Below the pieces are notes generated by a model that was given only the letters and a program-made list of their open reading frames with translations, was not told where the DNA came from and made no database searches. A program made the translations under genes and the position numbers. This document shows positions 27,229 to 36,543 of a DNA stretch of 64,000 nucleotides, piece after piece (position 1 is the first letter of the stretch; each line of letters begins with the position of its first letter). Origin of the DNA: Cellvibrio sp. 79 (GTDB lineage Bacteria; Pseudomonadota; Gammaproteobacteria; Pseudomonadales; Cellvibrionaceae); the NCBI GenBank assembly GCA_003056245.1, contig MVDH01000001.1, forward strand, positions 485,028 to 549,027. Reading direction: 5' to 3'.

Positions 27229-28326
27229 ATGAAAAAATTATTATTAACATCGTTGGGCCTGGTAATGACCCTGAGCGCGATGAGCGCGAGTGCTGTTGGT
27301 TGGCGCACCTGCGATGGCAACAAAATTAAATGGGATAGCAATACAGTTACCTTTCGTGCAAGTAACGTTAGCTTTCCCGCTGGTTCTGCTTTTGGAAATT
27401 CATTGCAAACTTCCATCAGCCGCGTGAATGACAATCCGAGTAATTTTAATTTCTCATTGTTGTTTGGCGATACGTCGGTGAAGCGCAATAACGGTCAAAA
27501 CGAAACCTGGTTCACCAGTGACCCGGATGTGCATGGTGGTGCTCCTGCGCGTGCATTGACCTGGTACCACTGCTATTGGGCATTTGGCTGGCACTATGGC
27601 ATTGATGAGGTGGACGTTGTGTTTAACACCGCCGAAACCTACACCACTTCAATGAACAAAACCAGTTTGTGGGCGTTCGGTGGTGGTGCGCGCCCATTTG
27701 AAACCACAGCAGTTCATGAATTTGCACACGCGATGGGTTTGCTGCATGAAAATCGCTGGTACAGCATTATGGGTTCGGATTGGACTCACATCCATGCCAA
27801 CGGCGATACTGCGCGTTCCTATTTAGGTGAAGATGGTGCAGAAGGTTCGGTAATTCTTTACGGAACCCAAGCCAGTGCAATGGAAGATTTATCGCTCACC
27901 AATTTTAAATATTTGGGAAAAGATGGCGAGTACTCCACGCATCAACCAACGCAATTATTTAATTCTGCGGGCTCAGTATTGAGCTGGTTTACCGATACTG
28001 GCGAGCGCCGTTATCGCGTTAACAAAGGTCAATCTGTGCAGCTGGAGTTAACCGGTGAAAATAACGGTAAAACCAGTCAGACAGTAAAAATTGCTTACTA
28101 TATTTCCAGCAATAATTTAATCAGTACTGCAGACCGTTTGATTGCTACTGGCACTGTGACATTGAGTCGCAACCAGCCAGCAACATTCAAAAGCAATTTG
28201 GTTATTCCTGCTGATCTAACGTCAGGTACCAACTACTGGGTGGGTGCGATTGTGGATTATGACAATGCCGTAACTGAAACGGTGTCGGTTAACAATGCGT
28301 CTTACTTGCCGATTCGTGTAAATTAA
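27229..28326 (+). CDS. Secreted matrixin-like metalloprotease with C-terminal CARDB-like domain
   Basis: A 365-residue exported protein; the ATG at 27229 has AAGGAAA upstream and begins a signal peptide (about 1-22, ending SASA). The metzincin site HEFAHAMGLLHE covers residues 163-174 (zinc ligands H163, H167, H173; catalytic E164), and the Met-turn SIMG has M181. Residues about 245-365 resemble a CARDB/Ig-like domain (ETGENNGKTSQTVKIAYYISS-type and NYWVGAIVDYDNAVTETV). The spacing fits matrixins; the Glu after the third His also recalls astacins. Substrate unknown. A rho-independent terminator follows. Confidence 0.8.
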   Translation: MKKLLLTSLGLVMTLSAMSASAVGWRTCDGNKIKWDSNTVTFRASNVSFPAGSAFGNSLQTSISRVNDNPSNFNFSLLFGDTSVKRNNGQNETWFTSDPDVHGGAPARALTWYHCYWAFGWHYGIDEVDVVFNTAETYTTSMNKTSLWAFGGGARPFETTAVHEFAHAMGLLHENRWYSIMGSDWTHIHANGDTARSYLGEDGAEGSVILYGTQASAMEDLSLTNFKYLGKDGEYSTHQPTQLFNSAGSVLSWFTDTGERRYRVNKGQSVQLELTGENNGKTSQTVKIAYYISSNNLISTADRLIATGTVTLSRNQPATFKSNLVIPADLTSGTNYWVGAIVDYDNAVTETVSVNNASYLPIRVN

Positions 28327-28347
28327 TTTTTCACTTAACTGGCCAAT

Positions 28348-28376
28348 AAAAACCCGCAGTAATGCGGGTTTTTTTA
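28348..28376 (+). terminator. Terminator after the matrixin-like gene
   Basis: AAACCCGCA (28350-28358) and TGCGGGTTT form a perfect stem with a 4-base loop, followed by seven or eight T. Confidence 0.9.
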
Positions 28377-28522
28377 TGCGCGTTACATCTGTCATGAACG
28401 GGTAAAGAATTGATAAATTGCTATGGCCCCTTGTTTTGCTGGTTAATATTGATGTGCATAATTTATTCATTAAAAGTGAATAAATATAAAAATCACATAA
28501 AAACAAGCAATGAGAGTCAACC

Positions 28523-30163
28523 ATGTATAAATATATCTTATTAATATTTTCTTTGATGTTGATTGCCTGTGGTGGAGGTTCGTCCGGGTCATCCCCTGTA
28601 ACTCCCACTAATCTGTCCTCGGTTCAATCGTCTTCTCAAGCCAGCCAATCCATTTCAAGCCAATCCATTTCAAGCCAATCCGTTTCAAGCCAATCCGTTT
28701 CAAGCCAATCCGTTTCAAGTTTATCTACTTCCAGTCAATCCACATCCAGTCAGCTTCTTCAACAAGCACTCGTTCCCTGGCCTTCAGACGTTAGCGAGCA
28801 AAATGGCGTTGCGGAGATGGGAATACAAGCAACGTTGGAGTTTGATGCTTCAACACCAACCAGTACCCAAGCATTGACAACATTATTAAATGCATTGGGA
28901 ATTTCTGCTATTGAAAATGCCCCTTATAAAATTCAGTTGTTATTAGTCAATCAGCCGGAATTAGGGGCGGAAGGTTATCGTTTAGCGATTGCGGAAAATA
29001 TTCAAATCAGCGCTCAAACAGACGTTGGACTTTTTTATGGTGTACAAACGCTGAAACAATTATTTCCGGTGAATGCGAAAACTATTTATCAATTGCCGAA
29101 GATAACAATTACTGACATTCCTCAATACGCATGGCGTGGCAGTATGGTGGATGTTGCACGGCATTTTTTCAGTATTGATTATGTGAAAAAACATGTGGAG
29201 CGAATGGCGGCATTTAAATTAAATAAATTGCATTTGCACTTATCCGATGACCAGGGCTGGCGCATGGAAATAAAACAATATCCCAAACTCACCAGTGTTG
29301 GTGGTTCAACGCAAGCGGGTGGTGGCCCGAGTGGTTTTTACACACAGGAAGAGTTGAAAGATCTGGTCGCGTTTGCGGCACAGCATAATATTGATGTTAT
29401 TCCGGAATTGGATATGCCCGGCCACGTACAGGCAGCTATTGCGTCATACAACGAACTGGCGTGCGATAATGTAACTAATTTAAGCGTTTATATCGGCCTG
29501 GATGTTGGCTTTAGTTCTTTGTGTTTAACAAAACCTGATGTGATTTATCCATTTGTTAAAAATGTATTAACTGAAGTTGCGCAAGTGTTTCCGTCGCAAT
29601 ATATCCACCTTGGCGGAGATGAAATAAAGCATAATTTATATCCGGAATTTATTGATAAGGCACAACAAATTATCAAGGATTTAAACCGCACTATGATTGC
29701 CTGGGAAGAAGCGTCTGCGGGGAAAAATCTGGAGCAGGGCACGTTGTTACAATTGTGGAATGATAATTACAATATCCAATCTGCGCTGGATCGTAACATC
29801 CATTTAATCCTGTCCCCCTGTAGTTATTTTTATCTGGATCACGGCAATTACAATGGTCAGCCGGAAACTTATACCTGGTGCCGCAAACAAGGTGTTCCAA
29901 TGGAACGGGTTTACAGTTTTAATCCGCAAAAATATTCATTAGTCACTGGAATAGAAGCCCCGGTATGGAGTGAGGTTATTACCTCGGAAGCGGCGTTGGA
30001 CAATCGTATCTGGCCGCGCCTTGCTGCCGTGGCAGAAATTGCATGGACTCCACATGCCGCACGCGATTATCAGCAATTTAAATTGCGCTTGAAGGAGCTA
30101 AAGCCTTATTTTGATAAAGAAGGCATTCAGTATTATCGCGATCCGCAATTGGGCTGGCAGTAA
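28523..30163 (+). CDS. Beta-N-acetylhexosaminidase lipoprotein (GH20)
   Basis: A 546-residue cell-surface enzyme. The lipobox LIAC gives a lipidated Cys at about residue 16. A Ser/Gln-rich linker (about 20-75) follows, made by a 15-base tandem repeat. The GH20 N-terminal domain is about 80-200 and the barrel about 210-540, with LHLHLSDDQGWRMEI, the catalytic pair D366-E367 in HLGGDE, and WNDNY-type substrate-site residues. GH20 enzymes remove terminal GlcNAc/GalNAc from chitin oligosaccharides or glycans by substrate-assisted catalysis. This fits a polysaccharide-degrading lifestyle. It is monocistronic with a strong terminator. Confidence 0.92.
   Translation: MYKYILLIFSLMLIACGGGSSGSSPVTPTNLSSVQSSSQASQSISSQSISSQSVSSQSVSSQSVSSLSTSSQSTSSQLLQQALVPWPSDVSEQNGVAEMGIQATLEFDASTPTSTQALTTLLNALGISAIENAPYKIQLLLVNQPELGAEGYRLAIAENIQISAQTDVGLFYGVQTLKQLFPVNAKTIYQLPKITITDIPQYAWRGSMVDVARHFFSIDYVKKHVERMAAFKLNKLHLHLSDDQGWRMEIKQYPKLTSVGGSTQAGGGPSGFYTQEELKDLVAFAAQHNIDVIPELDMPGHVQAAIASYNELACDNVTNLSVYIGLDVGFSSLCLTKPDVIYPFVKNVLTEVAQVFPSQYIHLGGDEIKHNLYPEFIDKAQQIIKDLNRTMIAWEEASAGKNLEQGTLLQLWNDNYNIQSALDRNIHLILSPCSYFYLDHGNYNGQPETYTWCRKQGVPMERVYSFNPQKYSLVTGIEAPVWSEVITSEAALDNRIWPRLAAVAEIAWTPHAARDYQQFKLRLKELKPYFDKEGIQYYRDPQLGWQ
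28651..28725 (+). repeat. 15-base tandem repeat in the GH20 linker
   Basis: Five consecutive 15-base copies; two read CATTTCAAGCCAATC, two CGTTTCAAGCCAATC, and the last is degenerate. Each encodes a five-residue SQSIS/SQSVS unit of the Ser/Gln-rich linker, so copy number changes keep the frame and alter linker length. Confidence 0.9.
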
Positions 30164-30193
30164 AGTCGATAGCTGTAGCTAAAATGCGAGAAT

Positions 30194-30228
30194 AAAAAAA
30201 GCGAAGACAAAAGTCTTCGCTTTTTTTA
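30194..30228. terminator. Bidirectional terminator between the GH20 and FadL-type genes
   Basis: GCGAAGAC (30201-30208) and GTCTTCGC (30213-30220) with an A-run before and a T-run after. The T-run on the plus strand and A-run on the other side serve both convergent genes. Confidence 0.9.
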
Positions 30229-30246
30229 TTGCTAATAAATTAAACC

Positions 30247-31569
30247 TTAAAAAATCCAGTTAGCTTGAATGCCCACCACATTTACCGATGCATCAAAATT
30301 CCCTTCAACATGATGGCCCGTTTGCAAGTTAGTATTATTGATATTTGCCTCGTCTACCTTTATATAGGCATAGCCTACATCCATTGAAAAATCGTTGGAG
30401 AAGCGATAATTGAAACCACCGGTAAGCCATAAGCGATTCTCATCCGGAATTCGTGGGTTTACCAGAAGTGGATTGGTTTGCGGGGCTTCGTCATAAGCAA
30501 TACCAAAACGCCATGACCAGGGGCAATCGGATTTGTAACTGAATCCCAATGCATAACGCATTGAATCGTCGTATTGCAAATCCAATTGACTAACGGTGAC
30601 ATTATTACCGGTGTTAATTACGTCAATCGTGTCGATGCTGCTCCATTGTGTCCAGGCGATATCAGTATGTATCCACCAGTAATCAGAAAAACGATGTGAT
30701 GCACTGAACGTTACGGTATCGGGCAATTCAACACTGGCTTTTGCATCGCCCGCTAATGTGTTTAAGGTTGCCGCACAAATAGTTCCAGTTGTTGGCGCCG
30801 GCGGTGCACCGGTGGGAAAACCGGCTCCGGGGCTGCAAAGTGCATTTAAGGTAAATGTTGCGTCGCCTTCCAGATCAAACTCACCACCTTGTCTCCATAG
30901 CAATCCAACGCGCGTGCGATCAGTGGGTTTAAAATACAAACTCACATCACCAACAATATCATCATCATCACCCTGGATTTTTGCGCTGCTATCGGTTGCT
31001 GGTTGGGGATTTACGCCGAGTGTGGAATCAACCTGGCTTTTTAATGTTACATCAGCAGTTTGATAATCCAATCCCAGACCGAGCGACCATTGCTCATTTA
31101 ATTCAATTGCAAGCACCGCATTGATATTGGCAACTTCCAATTCGCTGTGCGTTGCAAGGTAACGTCCGGTCCAATCATCGTCGTATTTACTGGCTAAACC
31201 ATAAGGTGCATTTACACCGAGGCCCAATGTTAATTTTTCGGTGAGTGGCTGTACCCAATAAATGTTCGGTACATAACCTGTTTCACTGGTCTTACCAACA
31301 AAACCGTTTGTATTGGAACTGGTGTTATTGAATTCTGCGCTGGTAAATATTGCATTCACACCGAGCGTTAGTGTGGGCTCTTTTAATTCACTGAGTGATG
31401 CTGGATTAAAAAAAACGCTGGTTGCATCTTTGGTGTCGGATGCAGTTCCTGCGAACGCCTGACCGAGGAAAGCGGGGCTTTGTTCAAGTATTTGGAATGA
31501 TGCTGCATAAGAGAATGTAGGCAGCATTAAACTAATGCTGGCGAATAAAGCATGACGAGGAAATTTCAT
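30247..31569 (-). CDS. OmpP1/FadL/TodX-family outer-membrane transporter
   Basis: A 440-residue outer-membrane beta-barrel. The ATG at 31569 with GGAGG upstream is preferred to a TTG seven codons earlier. The signal peptide is about 1-22 (ends SYAA). The mature protein starts SFQILEQSPAFLGQAFAG, the FadL N-terminal hatch motif, followed by DATSVFFNPASL. It takes up long-chain fatty acids or other hydrophobic compounds; specificity is unknown. The C-terminal strand ends in an aromatic residue (NWIF), as expected for BAM assembly. It is a single gene. Confidence 0.92.
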   Translation of the reverse strand: MKFPRHALFASISLMLPTFSYAASFQILEQSPAFLGQAFAGTASDTKDATSVFFNPASLSELKEPTLTLGVNAIFTSAEFNNTSSNTNGFVGKTSETGYVPNIYWVQPLTEKLTLGLGVNAPYGLASKYDDDWTGRYLATHSELEVANINAVLAIELNEQWSLGLGLDYQTADVTLKSQVDSTLGVNPQPATDSSAKIQGDDDDIVGDVSLYFKPTDRTRVGLLWRQGGEFDLEGDATFTLNALCSPGAGFPTGAPPAPTTGTICAATLNTLAGDAKASVELPDTVTFSASHRFSDYWWIHTDIAWTQWSSIDTIDVINTGNNVTVSQLDLQYDDSMRYALGFSYKSDCPWSWRFGIAYDEAPQTNPLLVNPRIPDENRLWLTGGFNYRFSNDFSMDVGYAYIKVDEANINNTNLQTGHHVEGNFDASVNVVGIQANWIF

Positions 31570-31764
31570 AAAGCCTCCTGAATACAACAAAATTTATTCA
31601 ATAGGTCTTCTTAGTCTAGTGGATAATTTAAAAGTTTTTATCAGAAGGGCAATAATCGATTGAGAAATGTAAATGTGTAGAGGAATGCGACAAAATAAAT
31701 ATCAATATGAACAAATTCAAAATATTGCTGACTAAGAATGTCTTTATATATGAATTTTTCAGAT

Positions 31765-31800
31765 ATAAAAAAACGCACCATTTTTCAATGATGCGTTTTG
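31765..31800 (-). terminator. purD terminator
   Basis: AAAACGCA...ATT and AAT...TGCGTTTT form a stem with one mismatch around a short loop; on the minus strand it is followed by seven T. Confidence 0.8.
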
Positions 31801-31827
31801 AGGGTACTTCTGGCTTTTAAAAAATGC

Positions 31828-33114
31828 TTATTGCTGCTCACGAGCGATAGCGCGGTAAGCGATATCGTTGCGATAAAACATACCATTCCAGCTAATTTGT
31901 TTCGCAAGCTTATAGGCGCGTTGTTGTGCTTCCGAAACAGTATTTCCCAATGCAGTTGAACAAAGCACACGGCCACCGTTAGTTACAGTATTGCCATCTT
32001 TTTGTGCAGTACCCGCGTGGAAAACTTTTTCGCCAGCAACTTCATCTATCGGCAAACCGGAAATAATATCGCCTTTGTTGTAGCTATCCGGATAACCGCC
32101 GGCCGCAAGCACAATACCCACAGACGCACGAGGGTCCCAATTGGCGGTGGTTTTATCCAGATTGCCTTTCAGTGCAGCCAGACACAACTCCACCAAATCG
32201 GATTGCAAACGCAACATAATTGGTTGGGTTTCCGGATCACCAAAACGGCAGTTGTATTCAATCACTTTTGAGTTGCCCGCTGCGTCAATCATTAAACCGG
32301 CATATAAAAAACCGACGTAAGTATTACCTTCCGCCGCCATACCATTTACGGTTGGATAAATAATTTCTTTCATGACGCGATCATGCACAGCTTGAGTCAC
32401 AACCGGTGCAGGAGAGTACGCACCCATACCACCAGTATTTGGACCGGTGTCACCATCACCAACGCGTTTATGATCCTGGCTTGTCGCCATCGGTAAAACA
32501 TTTTTTCCGTCGACCATTACAATAAAGCTGGCTTCTTCGCCTGCTAAAAATTCTTCAATTACTACGCGACAGCCTGCATCGCCGAATGCATTGCCCGATA
32601 ACATATCGCGCACCGCATCTTCTGCTTGCTGCAATGTCTCGGCAACGATTACACCTTTACCAGCAGCGAGCCCATCCGCCTTAATTACAATTGGCGCACC
32701 TTTCTCGCGCAAGTAGGCGAGGGCAGGTTCCACTTCGATAAAATTTTGATAATCGGCAGTAGGGATTTTATGGCGTGCGAGAAAATCTTTGGTAAACGCT
32801 TTTGAGCCTTCCAATTGCGCAGCGCCTTTGCTTGGGCCGAAGCACATTAAATTGCGCGACTGGAAATAATTCACTACACCAGCAACTAAAGGAACTTCCG
32901 GACCAACAATCGTCAAACCGACATTATTTTGTTCGGCAAAATTTGCCAGGGCTTCAAAATTTAAAACGTCGATAGCAACGTTTTCCAATTTTTTTTCCAG
33001 TGCAGTACCGGCATTGCCCGGCGCAACAAATACTTTTTCGACTTGCGCGCTTTGTGCCGCTTTCCATGCGAGAGCATGTTCGCGGCCGCCGCTGCCGATA
33101 ATTAATACGTTCAT
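31828..33114 (-). CDS. purD: Phosphoribosylamine-glycine ligase
   Basis: A 428-residue ATP-grasp enzyme of purine synthesis (GAR synthetase). The N-terminal signature MNVLIIGSGGREHALAWK, the ATP-grasp stretch IVIKADGLAAGKGVIVA, and YNCRFGDPETQPIM near residue 290 are diagnostic. It is downstream of purH on the same strand, an order conserved in gammaproteobacteria, with a 111-base gap that holds a palindromic repeat. Confidence 0.98.
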   Translation of the reverse strand: MNVLIIGSGGREHALAWKAAQSAQVEKVFVAPGNAGTALEKKLENVAIDVLNFEALANFAEQNNVGLTIVGPEVPLVAGVVNYFQSRNLMCFGPSKGAAQLEGSKAFTKDFLARHKIPTADYQNFIEVEPALAYLREKGAPIVIKADGLAAGKGVIVAETLQQAEDAVRDMLSGNAFGDAGCRVVIEEFLAGEEASFIVMVDGKNVLPMATSQDHKRVGDGDTGPNTGGMGAYSPAPVVTQAVHDRVMKEIIYPTVNGMAAEGNTYVGFLYAGLMIDAAGNSKVIEYNCRFGDPETQPIMLRLQSDLVELCLAALKGNLDKTTANWDPRASVGIVLAAGGYPDSYNKGDIISGLPIDEVAGEKVFHAGTAQKDGNTVTNGGRVLCSTALGNTVSEAQQRAYKLAKQISWNGMFYRNDIAYRAIAREQQ

Positions 33115-33143
33115 GTTACTTACCCATCTTTGTAAATTCTTGA

Positions 33144-33221
33144 CCCCACCCTAACCCTCCCCTTACCAGGGGAGGGAACATTTCCCCCTTCTTGCGAAGG
33201 GGGAGGTTAGGAGGGGGTGTT
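33144..33221. repeat. Cruciform-like palindromic repeat between purH and purD
   Basis: Outer arms CCCCACCCTAACCCTCC and GGAGGTTAGGAGGGGGT are imperfect inverted repeats. Inside are two hairpins, CTCCCC/GGGGAG and CCCCCTTC/GAAGGGGG. The structure resembles REP/BIME-type intergenic elements that occur in many copies per genome. It lies within the purH-purD transcript and could affect mRNA stability. Confidence 0.65.
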
Positions 33222-33225
33222 TATA

Positions 33226-34821
33226 TTAATGACGGAAGTGACGCATGCCGGTAAACACCATCGCCATACCGTGTTCATCGGCTGCAGCGATAACTTCTGC
33301 ATCGCGCATTGAGCCGCCCGGTTGGATTACTGCGGCAATACCCACTTTAGCGGCGTTGTCGATACCATCGCGGAACGGGAAGAATGCATCTGAGGCCATC
33401 ACTGAACCGGCAACTTGCAAGCCGGCATGTTCAGCTTTAATAGCAGCGATACGTGCAGAATTTACGCGGCTCATTTGGCCTGCACCAACACCGATAGTGT
33501 GTTTGTTTTTTGCGTAAATAATTGCATTGGATTTTACGAACTTGGCGACTTTCCAGGCGAACAATAAATCCTGGATTTCTTCCGGAGTTGGTGCGCGTTT
33601 GGTGACGATTTTTAAATCGCTTTCGGTGATGATACCGTCATCGCGATCCTGCACTAACAAACCGCCGTTTACGCGTTTGTAATCCAAACCCCAGTTGCCT
33701 TTATAGAGAGGGCGAACGGTGCTCCATTCGCCGGTAGCAAGCAAACGTACATTTTGTTTTGCTTTTACGATTTCAATGGCTTCCGCAGAAACGCTCGGTG
33801 CAATAATGACTTCTACGAATTGACGCTCAACAATCGCTTTGGCTGTTTCTGCATCCAATTCGCGGTTGAATGCAATGATGCCACCGAATGCAGATTCGCT
33901 ATCAGTAGAGTAGGCGAGGTCATAAGCGTGTTTGATTGATTCCGCTACCGCAACGCCGCAAGGGTTTGCGTGTTTAACAATAACGCACGCCGGTTCGCTA
34001 AATGATTTTACGGTTTCCAGTGCAGCGTCGGTATCTGCAACGTTGTTGTAAGAAAGTTCTTTGCCCTGCAATTGTTTTGCAGACGCAATGCCCACTTCCT
34101 GCGGATTTTTTTCAACATAGAATGCGGCTTTTTGGTGTGGGTTTTCACCGTAACGCATTTCTTGTGCTTTGATAAATTGGGTGTTGAAGGTGCGCGGGAA
34201 ATCAGCGCTACCGCCCTCTACCAAGCGGCCAAAATAATTGGCGATAGCACCATCGTAAGCGGCGGTGTGTTCGTAGGCTTTGATCGCCAAATCGAAACGG
34301 GTCTTCAATGAAGTGCTGCCGTTGTTGGATTTGAGTTCTGCAAGGATATTTGCATAGTCGGAGGCGTTAACAACGATATTTACGTGTGCGTGGTTTTTTG
34401 CTGCGGCGCGAACCATAGTAGGGCCGCCGATATCAATATTTTCTACCGCGTCTTCCAATGAACAATCTTTATTGGCAACGGTTTTTTCAAACGGATAAAG
34501 ATTCACAACCACCATATCGATTGCGCTTATATCGTGTTGCGCCATCACATCTTCATCAATACCGCGACGACCCAAAATGCCGCCGTGTACTTTTGGATGC
34601 AGGGTTTTTACGCGGCCATCCATCATTTCCGGGAATCCGGTGTAGTCGGAAACTTCAATCGCGGGGATCTTGTTTTCGGTAAGTAATTTAAAAGTACCAC
34701 CGGTCGATAAAATTTCTACGCCTTGAGCGTGCAGGGCTTGGGCAAATTCAACAATGCCGGTTTTATCAGATACGCTGATCAGTGCGCGTTTGACTGCAAC
34801 AAGATCGGAAGTAGTAGACAT
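33226..34821 (-). CDS. purH: Bifunctional AICAR transformylase / IMP cyclohydrolase
   Basis: A 531-residue enzyme for the last two steps of IMP synthesis. The N-terminal MGS-like domain ([27 protein letters not shown]) is the cyclohydrolase; the C-terminal part is the transformylase, with [10 protein letters not shown] and [12 protein letters not shown] around the active site. Length is typical (E. coli 529). It is upstream of purD in one probable operon and downstream of fis, from which a strong terminator separates it. Confidence 0.98.
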   Translation of the reverse strand: MSTTSDLVAVKRALISVSDKTGIVEFAQALHAQGVEILSTGGTFKLLTENKIPAIEVSDYTGFPEMMDGRVKTLHPKVHGGILGRRGIDEDVMAQHDISAIDMVVVNLYPFEKTVANKDCSLEDAVENIDIGGPTMVRAAAKNHAHVNIVVNASDYANILAELKSNNGSTSLKTRFDLAIKAYEHTAAYDGAIANYFGRLVEGGSADFPRTFNTQFIKAQEMRYGENPHQKAAFYVEKNPQEVGIASAKQLQGKELSYNNVADTDAALETVKSFSEPACVIVKHANPCGVAVAESIKHAYDLAYSTDSESAFGGIIAFNRELDAETAKAIVERQFVEVIIAPSVSAEAIEIVKAKQNVRLLATGEWSTVRPLYKGNWGLDYKRVNGGLLVQDRDDGIITESDLKIVTKRAPTPEEIQDLLFAWKVAKFVKSNAIIYAKNKHTIGVGAGQMSRVNSARIAAIKAEHAGLQVAGSVMASDAFFPFRDGIDNAAKVGIAAVIQPGGSMRDAEVIAAADEHGMAMVFTGMRHFRH

Positions 34822-34893
34822 ACACAGTTCCTGTAGATGAGAAAGGTTAAAGCGGAAGACGGTAATACAAAAAAATAAAGGTCGCTAAAAAGC

Positions 34894-34927
34894 AAAAGGG
34901 GTGGAAACGAATTACCACCCCTTTTTT
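34894..34927 (-). terminator. fis terminator (bidirectional hairpin)
   Basis: AAAAGGGGTGG and CCACCCCTTTT are exact reverse complements with a 10-base loop and T-rich tails on both strands. It ends the dusB-fis transcript just upstream of purH. Confidence 0.9.
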
Positions 34928-34951
34928 ATTTGCCATGCGGCGCTGGAAAAA

Positions 34952-35248
34952 TTACAGCAGGCCGTATTGCTTCAATTTTTTACGCAGTGTGCCACGGTTC
35001 AAACCTAATACCTGTGCAGCACGGGTTTGGTTGTGACGGGTGTATTTCAATACAATTTCCAACATTGGTGCTTCTACTTCAGCGAGTACCATTTCGTAAA
35101 CGTTGCTAACGTCCTGGCCGTCCAGATGTTTGAAGTAATTTTCCATAGCTTGCTCTACACAGCCGCGCAGTGATTGAGCTTGTACTGGTTGGTTCGGGTT
35201 TGCAGCTTGTGCTGGGGTTGATTCAGCAAAGAAAGTTGCAGTATTCAT
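34952..35248 (-). CDS. fis: DNA-binding protein Fis
   Basis: A 98-residue nucleoid-associated regulator, the same length as E. coli Fis. The C-terminal helix-turn-helix [25 protein letters not shown] is diagnostic; the N-terminal part is variable and includes the dimerisation helices. Fis bends DNA and activates growth-related promoters. Its start overlaps the dusB stop by four bases (35245-35248), the conserved dusB-fis operon of gammaproteobacteria. Confidence 0.97.
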   Translation of the reverse strand: MNTATFFAESTPAQAANPNQPVQAQSLRGCVEQAMENYFKHLDGQDVSNVYEMVLAEVEAPMLEIVLKYTRHNQTRAAQVLGLNRGTLRKKLKQYGLL

Positions 35249-36234
35249 GCGGCTTTTTCCTCTTTCGTAAGCAGCTGTTCAAAGAAATTTTGAATGCTGG
35301 TTTGTTGTTCTTCCGCGTTATCTATAGCGTTAAAGGTTTTGCGAAATACTTCGCTGCCTGGGACTGTCTGCAAATACCAGCTCGCATGTTTGCGCGCGAT
35401 ACGCGGCCCCATAAACTCACCATAAAAACGGTATAGCTCACACAGATGGGTACATAAAATATCCCTGACTTCCACCAGGGATGGTTCGGGTAATTGCTCA
35501 CCGGTACGCAGGTAATGCGCAATTTCCCGGAAGATCCAGGGGCGACCTTGCGCGGCTCGCCCGATCATCACCGCCGCTGCGCCTGTGTGATCCAACACAG
35601 CTTTGGCTTTTTGCGGTGAATCGATATCGCCATTGGCAAATACCGGAATCTTCACGGCATTAACAACGCTGGCGATGGTGTCGTACTCGGCCTCGCCCAG
35701 AAAAGCGTCAGCGCGGGTGCGACCGTGAAGTGCGAGGGCTTGTATGCCTGCATCTTCAGCAATGTGTGCAATACGCACCGCATTACGTTGATCGTTGCTC
35801 CAGCCGGTGCGAAATTTCAGTGTGACGGGAATGTCCACTGCGTTCACTACGGCGTGCAAAATTTCAGTTACGAGTTGCTCATCTTTGAGCAGGGCCGATC
35901 CAGCGGCTTTTTTGCAGACTTTCTTGGCCGGGCACCCCATATTGATATCAATAATCTGGGCGCCGTTGGCAGCGTTAAGGCGCGCTGCTTCCGCCATCAT
36001 GTCCGGATCGCCACCGGCAATCTGCACTGCAATTGGTTCAGCCTCTCCAGTGTGATCCATTCGCAGGCTGCTTTTGCGGCTGCTCCATAAATTGGAATCC
36101 GCCGTCAGCATTTCCGAAACTACCAGGCCGGCACCAAGCTCACGGCATAACTGGCGAAACGGCCTGTCAGTAACACCGGCCATGGGTGCGAGTATGACTT
36201 GAGAGTCTATGCAGTAAGAGCCGATGTTAAACAC
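35245..36234 (-). CDS. dusB: tRNA-dihydrouridine synthase B
   Basis: A 329-residue FMN-dependent enzyme that reduces uridines in the tRNA D-loop. It has [15 protein letters not shown] at the N-terminus, the catalytic Cys101 in NMGCPAKK, and the TIM-barrel stretches LALHGRTR and VFANGDI. It is translationally coupled to fis downstream. The upstream 309 bases would hold the promoter that drives fis. Confidence 0.96.
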   Translation of the reverse strand: MFNIGSYCIDSQVILAPMAGVTDRPFRQLCRELGAGLVVSEMLTADSNLWSSRKSSLRMDHTGEAEPIAVQIAGGDPDMMAEAARLNAANGAQIIDINMGCPAKKVCKKAAGSALLKDEQLVTEILHAVVNAVDIPVTLKFRTGWSNDQRNAVRIAHIAEDAGIQALALHGRTRADAFLGEAEYDTIASVVNAVKIPVFANGDIDSPQKAKAVLDHTGAAAVMIGRAAQGRPWIFREIAHYLRTGEQLPEPSLVEVRDILCTHLCELYRFYGEFMGPRIARKHASWYLQTVPGSEVFRKTFNAIDNAEEQQTSIQNFFEQLLTKEEKAA

Positions 36235-36543
36235 GAGTCAGGTTTGCCGGTAACCATGAAGGCGGTTCGGGCGGAATCACTCCGCTTAAAAACTGAACCG
36301 GGCCTTGCGTTAAAGGGGCGCCATGATACCCGTTTGGGCTGGGGTTGGGAACGCAAAAAACGTAAAAACCGGTGTTTTTTTGAGCGATAAAAACAGGCTT
36401 TTTTAGTGATTTCGGGTTGCAAAAAAATGTGATTTGGGGCAGCGGTTGTTGCGATTCAGTTAATCGTGTGCGCAGTCACAGCCGATCTGCAAAATATGCA
36501 GCCGGGTTTAACCGGCGTTTGGCAAGGTGTGTCTTTAAATCGG
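36235..36543. promoter_or_regulatory. Intergenic region upstream of dusB-fis
   Basis: 309 bases without a supportable gene. It must contain the dusB-fis promoter (minus strand). At 36501-36516 there is a small palindrome, GCCGGG-TTTA-CCCGGC-like (GCCGGGTTTAACCGGC), just downstream of the DUF3426 gene, that may be part of its 3' end but lacks a good T tract. I see no clear -35/-10 pair that I would mark. Confidence 0.4.
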
